Positions 43,601 through 53,239 are shown, counted from the first letter of the stretch. The stretch: 64,000 nt of DNA from Flavobacteriaceae bacterium R38 (GCA_009901575.1 WXYP01000003.1:372001-436000), one strand, 5' to 3'. A program made the numbers and translations. Notes: generated by a model not told the origin, from the letters alone.

Positions 43601-44385
43601 GTACACTATCTTTTTATTGGCCAAGTATTAAAAATGAAGTTGTTAAATTAAAAAGAACTTTTGCACTCTGGCTATCTGTTATCAGTGCGTTATTTATTCC
43701 GGTAATTTATTTTTTGTATTACTTAATAAAATATGAAGGATTAATTCCGAAAGATGGAGAAAACCCCTGGAATCGGTTCATTTCTCAACAAATAAATAAT
43801 GCATCTCCTCTTCTCATCCCCATGTTTATCGTATTAGTGACTAGCCTGGTAGTTCAAATAGAACATAAAGCGTTGGGGATAAAACACCTTTTTACATTAC
43901 CTGTTCCTAAATGGAGTGTTTATTTTGGTAAATTAATCGTAGTGATAGGATTGGTATTGTTTACTTATGTTTTGTTTACTTCTTTAGCGCTTTTGAGTGG
44001 TTACATTGTTGGAGGAATACACGGAGAACTTCAATTTTGGGAATTTACTCCGGAAATACAGCGGTATCTTAAATTACTATTCAGATCGTTTACAGGAGTT
44101 TTGGGGATCATCGGACTTCAATTTTGGTTGAGTTTTAGAATTAAAAATTTTATTATTCCTTTAGGTATCGGACTAGTATTATTCATTACCGGGTTAATCG
44201 TGTTTCGTGCAGAAGAATCCATTTATTATCCGTATGCATATAGTATGTTGAGTTTATTCTCTCTGAGAGGTGAAGATGTAAATGCACTTGTATGGTTGCC
44301 TAGAGTATCAATTTACAGTTTGGGTTATTTTTTAGTGTTTTCGATTCTAGGCTTTTTAGATATCAGAAGAATGAATATCAAATAA
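43597..44385 (+). CDS. ABC-2 type transporter permease
   Basis: This 262-residue protein has six predicted membrane helices and begins FYWPSIKNEVVKLKRTFALW, the lantibiotic-export-like ABC-2 pattern. It pairs with the preceding ATPase, to which it is coupled by an ATGA overlap. The role could be export of, or resistance to, a small molecule or peptide. Confidence 0.87.
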   Translation: MSTLSFYWPSIKNEVVKLKRTFALWLSVISALFIPVIYFLYYLIKYEGLIPKDGENPWNRFISQQINNASPLLIPMFIVLVTSLVVQIEHKALGIKHLFTLPVPKWSVYFGKLIVVIGLVLFTYVLFTSLALLSGYIVGGIHGELQFWEFTPEIQRYLKLLFRSFTGVLGIIGLQFWLSFRIKNFIIPLGIGLVLFITGLIVFRAEESIYYPYAYSMLSLFSLRGEDVNALVWLPRVSIYSLGYFLVFSILGFLDIRRMNIK

Positions 44386-44442
44386 CCATTTACACTTCAA
44401 AATGAGTACATTTATTCTATTAAATTAATATAGATAGAGTAA

Positions 44443-45369
44443 ATGAAAATAGTAGTCTACGGAATTGGAGGTGTTGGAGGTTATTTTGGAGGTAAATTGA
44501 TTCAGGCTGGATATGATGTTACCTTTATTGCAAGAGGAGCACATTTAAAAGCAATTAAAGAAAAGGGAATTCAGGTAAAAAGTATTCAAGGTGATTTTAT
44601 TGCAAAACCGTCATTGGTCACTGATGATGTTTCTGAAGTTTCAAATCCTGATTTAATTTTATTAGGAGTAAAATCATGGCAGGTAATAGATGTAGCTCAG
44701 CAAATAAAACCCATCATTACTGAAAAAACTCTGGTACTTCCTTTGCAAAATGGAGCAGATAATGCAGATAAGCTATTAACAGTACTGGAAAGCGGCAATG
44801 TACTCGCAGGGTTATGTAAAATTGTGAGTAAAGTAGAAGCCCCGGGAATAATCAATCATTTTGCATACGAGCCGGAAATTATTTACGGAGAATTGGATAA
44901 TGCTAAAACCGAAAGAGTTAAAGCTGTAAAAAGAGCATTTGACCATGCAGGGTTTAAGAGTACAATTTCTGATGATATTCATCTGGATATCTGGAAAAAG
45001 TTTCTTTTTATTGCAACGGTAAGTGGCATTGGAGCGTTAACCCGAAGTGTTTTTGGAGTGATGCGTAAAGATGCTCATGTAAGACAGATGATGATAGACA
45101 CCGCTAATGAGATTCGGGAAGTGGCTAATGCTAAGGGAATTGATTTGACGACCGAAGATGTTGAAAAGACATTTAAAATAATTGACGCCTTAGATGAAAA
45201 TACTACCGCTTTTATGCAACGTGACATCATGGAAGGAAAGCCAAGCGAATTAGAAAATTTTAATGGATATATTGTAGCGATGGGAAAACAATTTAATATC
45301 CCGACCCCGGTCAATGCTTTTACTTATTATTCATTAATACCCCAGGAACGAAAAGCCAGAAATGAATAA
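44443..45369 (+). CDS. 2-dehydropantoate 2-reductase family protein
   Basis: This 308-residue NADPH-binding protein begins MKIVVYGIGGVGGYFGGKL, the PanE Rossmann motif. The catalytic region DIHLDIWKKFLFIATVSG and the C-terminal PSELENFNGYIVAMGKQFNIP are present. It reduces ketopantoate or a related 2-keto acid. Because PanE-like paralogues are common, the pantothenate role is probable but not certain. It overlaps the UbiA-like gene by 8 bp. Confidence 0.87.
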   Translation: MKIVVYGIGGVGGYFGGKLIQAGYDVTFIARGAHLKAIKEKGIQVKSIQGDFIAKPSLVTDDVSEVSNPDLILLGVKSWQVIDVAQQIKPIITEKTLVLPLQNGADNADKLLTVLESGNVLAGLCKIVSKVEAPGIINHFAYEPEIIYGELDNAKTERVKAVKRAFDHAGFKSTISDDIHLDIWKKFLFIATVSGIGALTRSVFGVMRKDAHVRQMMIDTANEIREVANAKGIDLTTEDVEKTFKIIDALDENTTAFMQRDIMEGKPSELENFNGYIVAMGKQFNIPTPVNAFTYYSLIPQERKARNE

Positions 45370-46231
45370 AATACTTCACGATTTAAAAATTTCACGCCCT
45401 GGCTTGTGGTTTCCGACTATCTGGATTTATATAGTACCTTTTAGTTTTCAGGATCGTTTTTGGGAAAGTATTATTTTTTGGATAGGGCTAATTTTTGTGA
45501 CCTTTCCTTTAAATTTTCTGGTTTACGGGCTAAATGATTATAATGATTTTGAAGCTGATAAATTGAATGATAGAAAAGGGAATTATCTGTTTGGAGCAAA
45601 ATCTTCTATATCTCAACTTTCATTGCTTCCGAAAAAAATCACTATTGTAATACTGCCTTTTATTGTAGGTTTTACGATTTTTTCCGGATATAAAATGTTT
45701 TTATTATTGACGTTTATGATAGTGATAAATATTCTTTACAATTTCAAACCGTTTAGAATTAAAGAACGTCCTCCATTTGAAATTTTAATTCAGGTTGGTT
45801 ATGTAGTAACAGCAATATTTAGCGTTGTATTAAACGATCTTGATATGTTGCCATGGCAAACAATAATTTATCTTTCTCTTTTTGCTTTTCAAGCTCATAT
45901 TGCAGGAGAAATTATGGATATCGAGCCAGATTTGGAGGCTGGTAAAAAAACTACAGCAACTTTATTAGGCAGGAAAAGAACAAAAATCTTGATGTTAGGA
46001 TTATTGCTATTAGAAACTATTATTTTAATTAGTTGGTTCCGGGATTATGTCCTTGCGAGTTTTTTGGCTCTTTTTGCATTGTGGTTGATGCTTGATGCTT
46101 TTTTTATTTTTAGAGGAAAACCATATACTTTATCTCAAATGAAATTATTTGGTTTTGCATTAAATGTTTCTGCAATATTATCTATGGGTTGGATTCTGTA
46201 TTCAGGGAAGCTCTTGCAACCAGTTTTTTAA
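45362..46231 (+). CDS. UbiA family prenyltransferase
   Basis: This 289-residue membrane protein has about eight helices and both Asp-rich motifs: NDYNDFEADKLNDR (about residues 58-71) and DIEPDLEAGKKTTAT (about 188-202). It transfers a polyprenyl group; candidate products are quinones, ether lipids or digeranylgeranylglyceryl-type lipids. It is translationally linked to the PanE-like reductase. Confidence 0.88.
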   Translation: MNKILHDLKISRPGLWFPTIWIYIVPFSFQDRFWESIIFWIGLIFVTFPLNFLVYGLNDYNDFEADKLNDRKGNYLFGAKSSISQLSLLPKKITIVILPFIVGFTIFSGYKMFLLLTFMIVINILYNFKPFRIKERPPFEILIQVGYVVTAIFSVVLNDLDMLPWQTIIYLSLFAFQAHIAGEIMDIEPDLEAGKKTTATLLGRKRTKILMLGLLLLETIILISWFRDYVLASFLALFALWLMLDAFFIFRGKPYTLSQMKLFGFALNVSAILSMGWILYSGKLLQPVF

Positions 46232-46266
46232 TATAGAATACACTTTTCATTGTCGGGCAATAACTG

Positions 46267-46274
46267 TAAATTTG
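46267..46274 (+). promoter_or_regulatory. -7 promoter element for leuS
   Basis: TAAATTTG matches TAnnTTTG, about 50 nt before the leuS ATG. A TTG lies 14 bp upstream, closer than consensus. Confidence 0.55.
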
Positions 46275-46324
46275 CGACTTCAAAAATTGACATTGCCTAA
46301 AAAGCGATGACGTATAGATGACTT

Positions 46325-49180
46325 ATGAGCTATCAGTTTAACGATATAGAAGCCAAGTGGCAAAAATATTGGGCAGAGCACCAAACTTTTAAAGCAGAAA
46401 ATAATTCTGATAAACCTAAATATTATGTTTTAGATATGTTTCCTTATCCTTCGGGAGCTGGATTACATGTCGGGCATCCTCTGGGGTATATTGCCAGTGA
46501 TATTTATGCTCGCTTTAAACGTCATCAGGGATACAATGTATTGCATCCTCAAGGGTATGATTCTTTTGGATTGCCAGCAGAACAATATGCCATCCAGACA
46601 GGTCAACATCCTGCAATTACAACAGCAACTAATATTAAAAGATATAGAGAGCAGTTAGATAAAATTGGTTTCTCTTTTGACTGGAGTCGTGAAGTACGTA
46701 CTTCAAATCCGGAATATTATAAATGGACGCAATGGATTTTCATCCAGTTGTTTAATTCATGGTATAATATAGATACCGGTAAAGCAGAAGATATTACAAA
46801 TCTTATTTCAAAGTTTGAAGCCGAAGGGAATAAGAATGTAAACGCAGCATGTGATGATGATACCGAAGCGTTTTCTGCTGCAGAGTGGAATGCTTTTTCT
46901 TCTGAAGATAAACAAACAATACTTTTAAAATATAGATTAACCTATTTAGCTGAAACAGAGGTAAACTGGTGTCCGGCTTTAGGAACTGTTCTGGCAAACG
47001 ATGAGATTGTAAACGGAGTTTCAGAACGTGGCGGGCATCCGGTGATTCGTAAAAAGATGACGCAATGGAGTATGCGAATCTCAGCTTACGCAGAACGGTT
47101 ATTACAAGGATTAGATACGATAGACTGGCCGGAACCTTTGAAAGAGAGTCAACGTAACTGGATTGGAAAATCAGTAGGAGCTGCTGTAAAGTTTAAAGTT
47201 GATGGTCATGAAGACTGGATCGAAGTTTTTACAACCAGGCCAGATACTATTTTTGGAGCAACTTTTATGACATTGGCTCCGGAACATGACTTGGTGTCAA
47301 AAATAGTTACCGATGCTCAAAGAGCAGAAGTAGAGGCTTATATTGAGGCAACGGCTAAACGTAGTGAACGCGAACGTATGGCAGATGTAAAAACGATCTC
47401 AGGTGTATTTACGGGGGCTTATGTTTTACATCCTTTTAACGGGGAAAAATTACCGATTTGGATAGGAGATTATGTGTTGGCGGGTTATGGAACCGGTGCT
47501 GTAATGGCCGTTCCTTGCGGAGATCAGCGTGATTATGATTTTACTCGCTTTTTTGCTGGAAAAGAAGGAATGCCAGAGATTGTCAATATTTTTGAAGGTG
47601 TTGATATTTCAGAAGAAGCTTTTGCAGATAAAGAGAAAACTATTATTGGGAACTCTGATTTCTTAAACGGACTTACCTATAAAGAAGCTGTAAAGAGAGC
47701 TATCGAAGAGCTTGAAAAAATAGAGCAAGGACAAGGAAAAATAAATTACCGTTTACGGGATGCTGTTTTTAGTCGCCAACGATATTGGGGAGAACCATTT
47801 CCTGTATATTATGTAAACGGAATGCCGCAAATGATAGATTTGAAGCATTTACCACTGGAATTACCGGAAGTAGAAAAATACTTGCCAACAGAAACAGGAG
47901 AACCACCTTTAGGAAATGCTGAAGTATGGGCATGGGATACCAATACAAATACTGTTGTTTCTAATACTCTTGTCACTTCGAGCGGAGTCGAGAAGCCTCA
48001 GGAAGATAATGGGATCTATCCTTTAGAATTAAATACAATGCCAGGATGGGCAGGAAGTTCTTATTACTTTAACAGGTATATGGATTCTGAAAACACCAAT
48101 GAAGTATTTTCTAAAGAAGCTATTGATTACTGGAAGCAGGTTGATCTGTATATTGGAGGAAGCGAGCATGCAACCGGGCATTTATTATATGCACGTTTTT
48201 GGCAGAAATTTTTATTTGATAAAGGTATTGTGCCTGTAGATGAGTTTGCAAAAAAACTGATCAATCAAGGAATGATTTTAGGGACAAGTGCTATAGTTTA
48301 TAGGGTTAGTGGTACCAATAAATATGTCTCTAAGAATTTGAAACATGATTATGAGGTAGAAGAATTACGTGTTGATGTCAATATGATAAATGCATCAGAT
48401 GAGGTTGATATTGAAGCATTAAAAAATTGGCAGCCACAATTTAAAGATGCCGAATTTATTTTAGAAGACGGGAAATACATTGTGGGCAGAGAAGCAGAAA
48501 AAATGTCCAAACGATGGTTTAATGTTGTTAATCCTGATGATATCTGCGAAAATTACGGAGCAGATACGCTTCGTTTGTATGAAATGTTTTTAGGTCCGCT
48601 TGAACAAGCCAAACCATGGAATACAGCCGGGATTTCAGGCGTACATTCTTTCCTTAAAAAACTATGGAAACTCTATCATAATGGAGAAGAATTTAATGTA
48701 TCTGATGAAGCTCCGTCTAAAGATTCGTTAAAGACGTTACATAAAACGATTAAGAAAGTAACCCAGGATATAGATACGTTTTCATTTAATACTTCGGTGA
48801 GTTCATTTATGATTGCTGTTAATGAATTGACAGCTCAAAAATGTAATTCAAGAGAAATATTAGAACCTTTGGCTATCATTATCTCTCCTTATGCGCCTCA
48901 TATTGCAGAAGAGTTATGGAGTAAGCTCGGGCATGAACAATCGATTACATTTGCAGCTTTTCCGGAATTTGATGAAAAACACCTGGTAGAAAGTACTAAG
49001 GAATACCCTGTTTCTTTCAATGGAAAAATGCGTTTTAAGATAGAATTACCCTTGGATATGGGAAAAGAAGAAATAGAAAAAATAATTCTTGAAGACGAAC
49101 GTACTCAAAATCAGTTACAAGGACGTGTTCCAAAAAAGGTGATTGTAGTTCATGGGAAAATTGTGAATGTTGTCGGATAA
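46325..49180 (+). CDS. leuS: Leucine-tRNA ligase
   Basis: This 951-residue class I synthetase has the HIGH-type motif GAGLHVGHPLGY (about residue 47), the editing CP1 domain (TTRPDTIFGATFM, about residue 300), the KMSKR loop AEKMSKRW (about residue 725) and the C-terminal anticodon-binding domain. The length is in the Bacteroidota range. At residues 549-558 the sequence LVTSSGVEKP is encoded by a copy of the intergenic TGTCACTTCGAGCGGAGTC repeat, inserted in frame between conserved blocks. Confidence 0.97.
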   Translation: MSYQFNDIEAKWQKYWAEHQTFKAENNSDKPKYYVLDMFPYPSGAGLHVGHPLGYIASDIYARFKRHQGYNVLHPQGYDSFGLPAEQYAIQTGQHPAITTATNIKRYREQLDKIGFSFDWSREVRTSNPEYYKWTQWIFIQLFNSWYNIDTGKAEDITNLISKFEAEGNKNVNAACDDDTEAFSAAEWNAFSSEDKQTILLKYRLTYLAETEVNWCPALGTVLANDEIVNGVSERGGHPVIRKKMTQWSMRISAYAERLLQGLDTIDWPEPLKESQRNWIGKSVGAAVKFKVDGHEDWIEVFTTRPDTIFGATFMTLAPEHDLVSKIVTDAQRAEVEAYIEATAKRSERERMADVKTISGVFTGAYVLHPFNGEKLPIWIGDYVLAGYGTGAVMAVPCGDQRDYDFTRFFAGKEGMPEIVNIFEGVDISEEAFADKEKTIIGNSDFLNGLTYKEAVKRAIEELEKIEQGQGKINYRLRDAVFSRQRYWGEPFPVYYVNGMPQMIDLKHLPLELPEVEKYLPTETGEPPLGNAEVWAWDTNTNTVVSNTLVTSSGVEKPQEDNGIYPLELNTMPGWAGSSYYFNRYMDSENTNEVFSKEAIDYWKQVDLYIGGSEHATGHLLYARFWQKFLFDKGIVPVDEFAKKLINQGMILGTSAIVYRVSGTNKYVSKNLKHDYEVEELRVDVNMINASDEVDIEALKNWQPQFKDAEFILEDGKYIVGREAEKMSKRWFNVVNPDDICENYGADTLRLYEMFLGPLEQAKPWNTAGISGVHSFLKKLWKLYHNGEEFNVSDEAPSKDSLKTLHKTIKKVTQDIDTFSFNTSVSSFMIAVNELTAQKCNSREILEPLAIIISPYAPHIAEELWSKLGHEQSITFAAFPEFDEKHLVESTKEYPVSFNGKMRFKIELPLDMGKEEIEKIILEDERTQNQLQGRVPKKVIVVHGKIVNVVG
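47971..47999. repeat. Intergenic palindromic repeat inside leuS
   Basis: TGTCACTTCGAGCGGAGTC followed by GAGAAGCC matches from memory a repeat widely spread in intergenic regions of flavobacterial genomes. Its arms CTTCGA and TCGAGAAG are imperfect inverted copies. It encodes part of LVTSSGVEKP in leuS without disturbing the frame. A related start (TGTCAGATCGAG) lies at 28366. Confidence 0.8.
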
Positions 49181-49244
49181 GTTAAAGAAAAGTTAAATCA
49201 AGTTTTTATGTTTGAATGCCAAATTTTAAAAACTTTAACTTACA

Positions 49245-49700
49245 ATGAGAAAATTTTTCCCCCTGGCAATTCTTGTCATTAGTTTTTTTACTGCGTGTTC
49301 AAGTGATAATGATGAAGAAGTTATCGAACCTATTTCAGAACAAACATTATCTGGTTTTGTGCATGGAGACCCATTTTTAGCTACTGGTGGCATGTCTTCC
49401 ATAAATGGAAACGAATCAATCTCTATTAACCTTACCAATACGGTGGCCGATTGTTCTACGAATATCCTGGATTTTGTATACTCAGTTTCTGCAGATGTTC
49501 CTAATCGTATAGGATTTCACAGAAATGTTATTGTAGTATTTTCAAGAGAAAATGAAACTCCTCTGAATGTATTAAATTCTATTGTAGAAATTACTGAAAT
49601 TACAGAAACTCAAGTTATGGGTAAAATCAGAAGTGAATCCTTAACAGAAGATAATATGGTAGAAGGCGCTTTTGTACTAAATGTATGTACAGATCAATAG
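49245..49700 (+). CDS. Hypothetical lipoprotein (151 aa)
   Basis: The signal peptide MRKFFPLAILVISFFTACSS has its lipobox cysteine at residue 18, followed by an acidic tether (DNDEEVIEP) as expected for outer-membrane lipoproteins in Bacteroidota. The remaining residues show beta-strand pattern and two cysteines (about residues 65 and 149). I do not recognise the family. It is followed by a terminator. Confidence 0.7.
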   Translation: MRKFFPLAILVISFFTACSSDNDEEVIEPISEQTLSGFVHGDPFLATGGMSSINGNESISINLTNTVADCSTNILDFVYSVSADVPNRIGFHRNVIVVFSRENETPLNVLNSIVEITEITETQVMGKIRSESLTEDNMVEGAFVLNVCTDQ

Positions 49701-49730
49701 GCCTTTAACCTGACAAAATATCAGCTAATT

Positions 49731-49759
49731 AAAACCTCGTCAATATTGGCGGGGTTTTT
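49731..49759 (+). terminator. Terminator after the lipoprotein gene
   Basis: The stem AAAACCTCG/CGGGGTTTT (one G-U pair) has a 10-nt loop and ends in a T-run. Confidence 0.8.
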
Positions 49760-49800
49760 GCTTTTTATATTGTAAATTTATATAAAAAAAATAGACGACT

Positions 49801-50502
49801 ATGTTTGGTATGGACCCTTTTTATCTGATCATTATAGGAGGTATAATGCTACTAAGTGGAGTAGTGAGTCAGAAACTGAAAAGTAAATTTAAATACTATT
49901 CCAGAGTACAATTGAAAAATGGAATGAGTGGAGCAGAGATAGCAGAAAAAATGTTAGCTGATAATGGTATATATGATGTAAAAGTAATTTCAACACCCGG
50001 AATGCTGACAGATCATTATAATCCTGCTAATAAAACAGTTAATTTAAGTGAAGGCGTATATTCCCAGCGTAATGCAGCAGCAGCAGCGGTTGCAGCACAT
50101 GAATGCGGACATGCAGTACAGCATGCCAAAGGGTATGAATGGTTGCAAATGCGTTCTAAATTAGTGCCAATTGTAAGTGTGGCTTCCGGAATGTCTACCT
50201 GGGTTATTTTTGGAGGGATTGTTTTAGGACTTTCTTCAGGCTTTGGTTATTGGGTAGCGATAGCAGGTTTAATCATGTTTGCTTTTGGAACATTATTTAG
50301 TTTTGTTACACTACCTGTAGAGTATGATGCAAGTAACCGTGCCCTTGCCTGGTTAAAAAATAAAAATATGGTGAGTCAGGAAGAATATAAAGGAGCAGAA
50401 GATTCTTTAAAATGGGCAGCGCGTACTTATGTGGTTGCCGCAATAGGTTCTCTGGCAACTTTATTATATTTTGCACTTAGAGTATTAGGAAGCAGAGATT
50501 AA
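49801..50502 (+). CDS. Zinc metallopeptidase (Zn_peptidase_2 family, membrane)
   Basis: This 233-residue protein has an N-terminal membrane helix, the zinc motif AAHECGHAVQH (HEXXH, about residues 99-109), and two or three C-terminal helices. The VEYDASNRAL segment supplies the third ligand glutamate or aspartate. It is close to the YugP-type family. The target is unknown. Confidence 0.92.
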   Translation: MFGMDPFYLIIIGGIMLLSGVVSQKLKSKFKYYSRVQLKNGMSGAEIAEKMLADNGIYDVKVISTPGMLTDHYNPANKTVNLSEGVYSQRNAAAAAVAAHECGHAVQHAKGYEWLQMRSKLVPIVSVASGMSTWVIFGGIVLGLSSGFGYWVAIAGLIMFAFGTLFSFVTLPVEYDASNRALAWLKNKNMVSQEEYKGAEDSLKWAARTYVVAAIGSLATLLYFALRVLGSRD

Positions 50503-50522
50503 ATGAATCAATATAAAGAACT

Positions 50523-50556
50523 AAAAAGGGCTTGCAGCATGCAAGCCCTTTTTTAA
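50523..50556 (+). terminator. Terminator after the Zn peptidase gene
   Basis: The perfect 13-bp stem AAAAAGGGCTTGC/GCAAGCCCTTTTT has a 5-nt loop and extra Ts. Confidence 0.92.
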
Positions 50557-50612
50557 CTAAACCAAATCTTTTTTCTTATCTAAATATAGATATTTATCTA
50601 CGTTACTTCATC

Positions 50613-50741
50613 TTAAACCAATTCTTCAACTCTTCTTTCTATCCCCAGATCAGTATGTAAATAAATTTCAACTGCTTCTATAAACTTTTCTTCTTCCAAA
50701 AGTCTATATACGTGTGTTAAATCATTACTATTAATACGCAT
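50613..50741 (-). CDS. Possible small protein or gene remnant (42 aa)
   Basis: The frame starting MRINSNDLTHVYRLLEEE and ending RRVEELV is open, and it also stays open about 19 codons upstream. The helix pattern FIEAVEIYLHTDLGIERR recalls the C-terminal domain of ribosomal protein bL12 and its relatives, so it could be a short homologue or a decayed fragment. It is the only coding-like content in the 342-bp gap before lrp. A T-rich hairpin (AGCTTA/TAAGCT, 50796-50813) sits upstream. Confidence 0.35.
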   Translation of the reverse strand: MRINSNDLTHVYRLLEEEKFIEAVEIYLHTDLGIERRVEELV

Positions 50742-50844
50742 CGTTTCTTTTATAGGTCGCTTAAGTTTTAAAAACCTAACAAATTGAAAAGTAGAAGCTT
50801 ATAATTGTAAGCTATTGCTTTTTTAACATGTCTTAAATTAAGAG

Positions 50845-51315
50845 TTAAATCTTAATCTGCCTGTCTATTTGCTGATGTAGAGAAATGAAGGTTTCTGTTC
50901 TTGAAACCCCTTTAATTGCTTGTATTTTATGATTTAATAAGCTCATCAAATGCTCATTATCTTTGCATAGTATTTTTATAAGAATACTCCAGTTCCCGGT
51001 TGTGTAATGACATTCCAAAACTTCAGGAATATTTTTTAATTCCCGGACTGCTTCCGGATTTCTGATGGCTTTATCCAGGTATATACCAATGAATGCCATA
51101 GTAGAATACCCTAATATTTTCGGATTTACAACAAACTGTGAGCCTAAAATAAGTTTAGAGGCTTCAAGTTTTCTTAACCGTTGATGAATAGCAGCTCCTG
51201 AGATTCCTATCTTTCTGGCGATTTCTAAAATAGGTTTTCTTGCATCTTCCATTAAAGAACGGAGAATCTCTTTGTCAATTCCGTCAATTTCTATTTTTTC
51301 ATTAGCTACTTTCAC
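50845..51315 (-). CDS. Lrp/AsnC family transcriptional regulator
   Basis: This 156-residue regulator has an N-terminal winged helix-turn-helix (DKEILRSLMEDARKPILEIA, ISGAAIHQRLRKLEA) and a C-terminal RAM ligand-binding domain (about residues 75-150). It follows the saccharopine dehydrogenase-like gene by 54 bp on the same strand, so it probably responds to an amino acid in lysine metabolism. Confidence 0.93.
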   Translation of the reverse strand: MKVANEKIEIDGIDKEILRSLMEDARKPILEIARKIGISGAAIHQRLRKLEASKLILGSQFVVNPKILGYSTMAFIGIYLDKAIRNPEAVRELKNIPEVLECHYTTGNWSILIKILCKDNEHLMSLLNHKIQAIKGVSRTETFISLHQQIDRQIKI

Positions 51316-51369
51316 TATTCATGTTTCAATTATTAACTAAAAATAGAGAAATAACTTCAAATAATAATG

Positions 51370-52740
51370 CTATCCTGCCACATTATTTGGATTATAACCT
51401 AAATAAGGAACTTCTTTTTCTATAAACTTAATTCCGTATTCCTGTAGTTCTTTTAAAATAGGTTGATAGACGTGTTTATTTATAGGAATCTGTACTCCCG
51501 GAGATTTAATTTTTCCATTTAAAATCTGAAGCGTAGCAATAGCAACCGGCAAACCAACAGTTTTAGCCATTGCCGTATAAGTTTGATCTACACCTAATGC
51601 AACCATAGATGCATCTATTTGTTTTCTTTCTCCATTTAATTCATACCCGAATTTGTGGTACATGACAATCATATCTTTATCATCTGCCTCCAGCGTCCAA
51701 CTATCTTCCAGTATTTTTTGAAGAATTTGTGCAGGGGTAGCATTTTTTAAACCTACTTTTTTTGCTCCGTCAAATAAATTGAGCTCCAACAGTTTTTCCC
51801 ACATGATATCATCCTGATCTATTTTTAGGTAATATCTCAATTTGAGTTCAACAGAATCTGTAGGCGAATAAGGGAGAAAAGAATTTGTAAAATCCCTGTA
51901 ACTCATATACTCAGATCCTTCCATAGTATAGCTGTCGTCTGTCATACCCAGTTGAATGAATATGTTCCAGGCTTTTGAGAATCCTACCCTTCTAATGGTG
52001 CCTCTATACAAAGTTAATATGTTGTTGAGGCCGTATACTTCTTTATATTTTAGAGAATCTCTGTTGGCATAAGCTTCAAATTTTCCGTAGTTATCTACTT
52101 CCAAGAACTCAGTTCGTCTAAACAATTTATGGTAAGGAATGTATTTATAAGTGCCTTCCTGGATAAATTTTGCAGCGCCTCCCTGTCCGGCTATAACTAC
52201 ATTTCTGGGATTCCATGTGAATTTGTAATTCCATAAATTGGTATCGTCTTCAGGCGCTATTAATCCACCTGTAAAAGATTCGAATAGAATGATTTTTCCT
52301 CCCTGATCATGGATATCGTCAATGACCTGCTTGGCACTCATATGATCTAAGCCCGGATCGACTCCGATTTCATTCATAAAAATCAAATTATTAGCCTTTA
52401 CTTCAGCATTCAAAGCTTCCATTTCCTTACTCACATAAGAAGCAGTAACCATATTTTTTTTATGAGTAATACAATCTTTTGCTACTTCAATATGAAGCCT
52501 GGCAGGGAGCATAGAAACAACAATATCTGCTTTTTTAATAGCTTCCCGGCGTTCGTCATCATTAAAGATGTCTAATTTAATTGCTGTCGAATTGCTGTGG
52601 TTTTCTAAGATTTTTTCAGCATTTTCCAAAAGGATATCACCAACTGTAATATGCAGTTTTTCGTCTATAGATTTATCTAAAAAATATTTAATTAGGTAAG
52701 AGGTCGATTTTCCCGCTCCAATGATCAGAATATTTCTCAT
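51370..52740 (-). CDS. Saccharopine dehydrogenase family protein
   Basis: This 456-residue NAD(P)-binding enzyme begins MRNILIIGAGKSTSYLIKY (Rossmann fold) and matches the LYS9/LOR-SDH type, with NEIGVDPGLDHMSA at about residues 118-131. It probably interconverts saccharopine and aminoadipate semialdehyde plus glutamate in lysine catabolism. I chose the ATG at 52740; the ATG at 52773 adds eleven residues upstream of the Rossmann fold. It is co-directional with an Lrp-type regulator. Confidence 0.9.
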   Translation of the reverse strand: MRNILIIGAGKSTSYLIKYFLDKSIDEKLHITVGDILLENAEKILENHSNSTAIKLDIFNDDERREAIKKADIVVSMLPARLHIEVAKDCITHKKNMVTASYVSKEMEALNAEVKANNLIFMNEIGVDPGLDHMSAKQVIDDIHDQGGKIILFESFTGGLIAPEDDTNLWNYKFTWNPRNVVIAGQGGAAKFIQEGTYKYIPYHKLFRRTEFLEVDNYGKFEAYANRDSLKYKEVYGLNNILTLYRGTIRRVGFSKAWNIFIQLGMTDDSYTMEGSEYMSYRDFTNSFLPYSPTDSVELKLRYYLKIDQDDIMWEKLLELNLFDGAKKVGLKNATPAQILQKILEDSWTLEADDKDMIVMYHKFGYELNGERKQIDASMVALGVDQTYTAMAKTVGLPVAIATLQILNGKIKSPGVQIPINKHVYQPILKELQEYGIKFIEKEVPYLGYNPNNVAG

Positions 52741-52800
52741 AATAATTTTAAGTTCAGTAATTTTGCAATGCAAGAATTTAACACGAATGTAGCAAAATGT

Positions 52801-52808
52801 TATATTTG
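52801..52808 (+). promoter_or_regulatory. -7 promoter element for the DUF423 gene
   Basis: TATATTTG is a perfect TAnnTTTG match, 24 nt before the start codon. Confidence 0.55.
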
Positions 52809-52832
52809 ATAATTATAAGATTTGCCTAAGTT

Positions 52833-53222
52833 ATGAACAAAACGATATTAAGTATAGCAGCATTATTTGGTTTTCTGGCTGTCTTAATTGGAGCTTTTGG
52901 AGCTCATGGTTTAAAAGAACTTCTTCCCGAAGAAAACTTAATTACTTTTGAAACCGGAGTAAGATATCAAATGTATCACGCTATTGTGTTGTTATTTTTA
53001 GGAATAACAGATATATTTAGAGAAAAAACAAAAAGGATACTCTTTTATTTTTTTGTAATTGGTGTGCTCTTATTTTCAGGTTCAATCTATGGATTGGCAA
53101 CAAATGAATTAAGCGGATTCGATTTTAAGAAAATAGGATTTATCACTCCTATTGGAGGAAGTTTATTAATTATAGGATGGGGAATTATGTTCTATAATTT
53201 TATTAAGTTAAAGAATAAATAA
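52833..53222 (+). CDS. DUF423 family membrane protein
   Basis: This 129-residue protein has four membrane helices with the DUF423 pattern: FGFLAVLIGAFGAHGLK near the start and TGVRYQMYHAIVLLFLG in helix two. The function is unknown. It stands alone between the saccharopine dehydrogenase-like gene and pckA. Confidence 0.9.
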   Translation: MNKTILSIAALFGFLAVLIGAFGAHGLKELLPEENLITFETGVRYQMYHAIVLLFLGITDIFREKTKRILFYFFVIGVLLFSGSIYGLATNELSGFDFKKIGFITPIGGSLLIIGWGIMFYNFIKLKNK

Positions 53223-53239
53223 AAAGAGTGCCGAAAACG

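Noticed and set aside
42677-44385. Bacteriocin or lantibiotic biosynthesis cluster around the ABC exporter
   Set aside because: Only the ATPase and permease are present; no precursor peptide, modification enzyme or immunity gene was found next to them.
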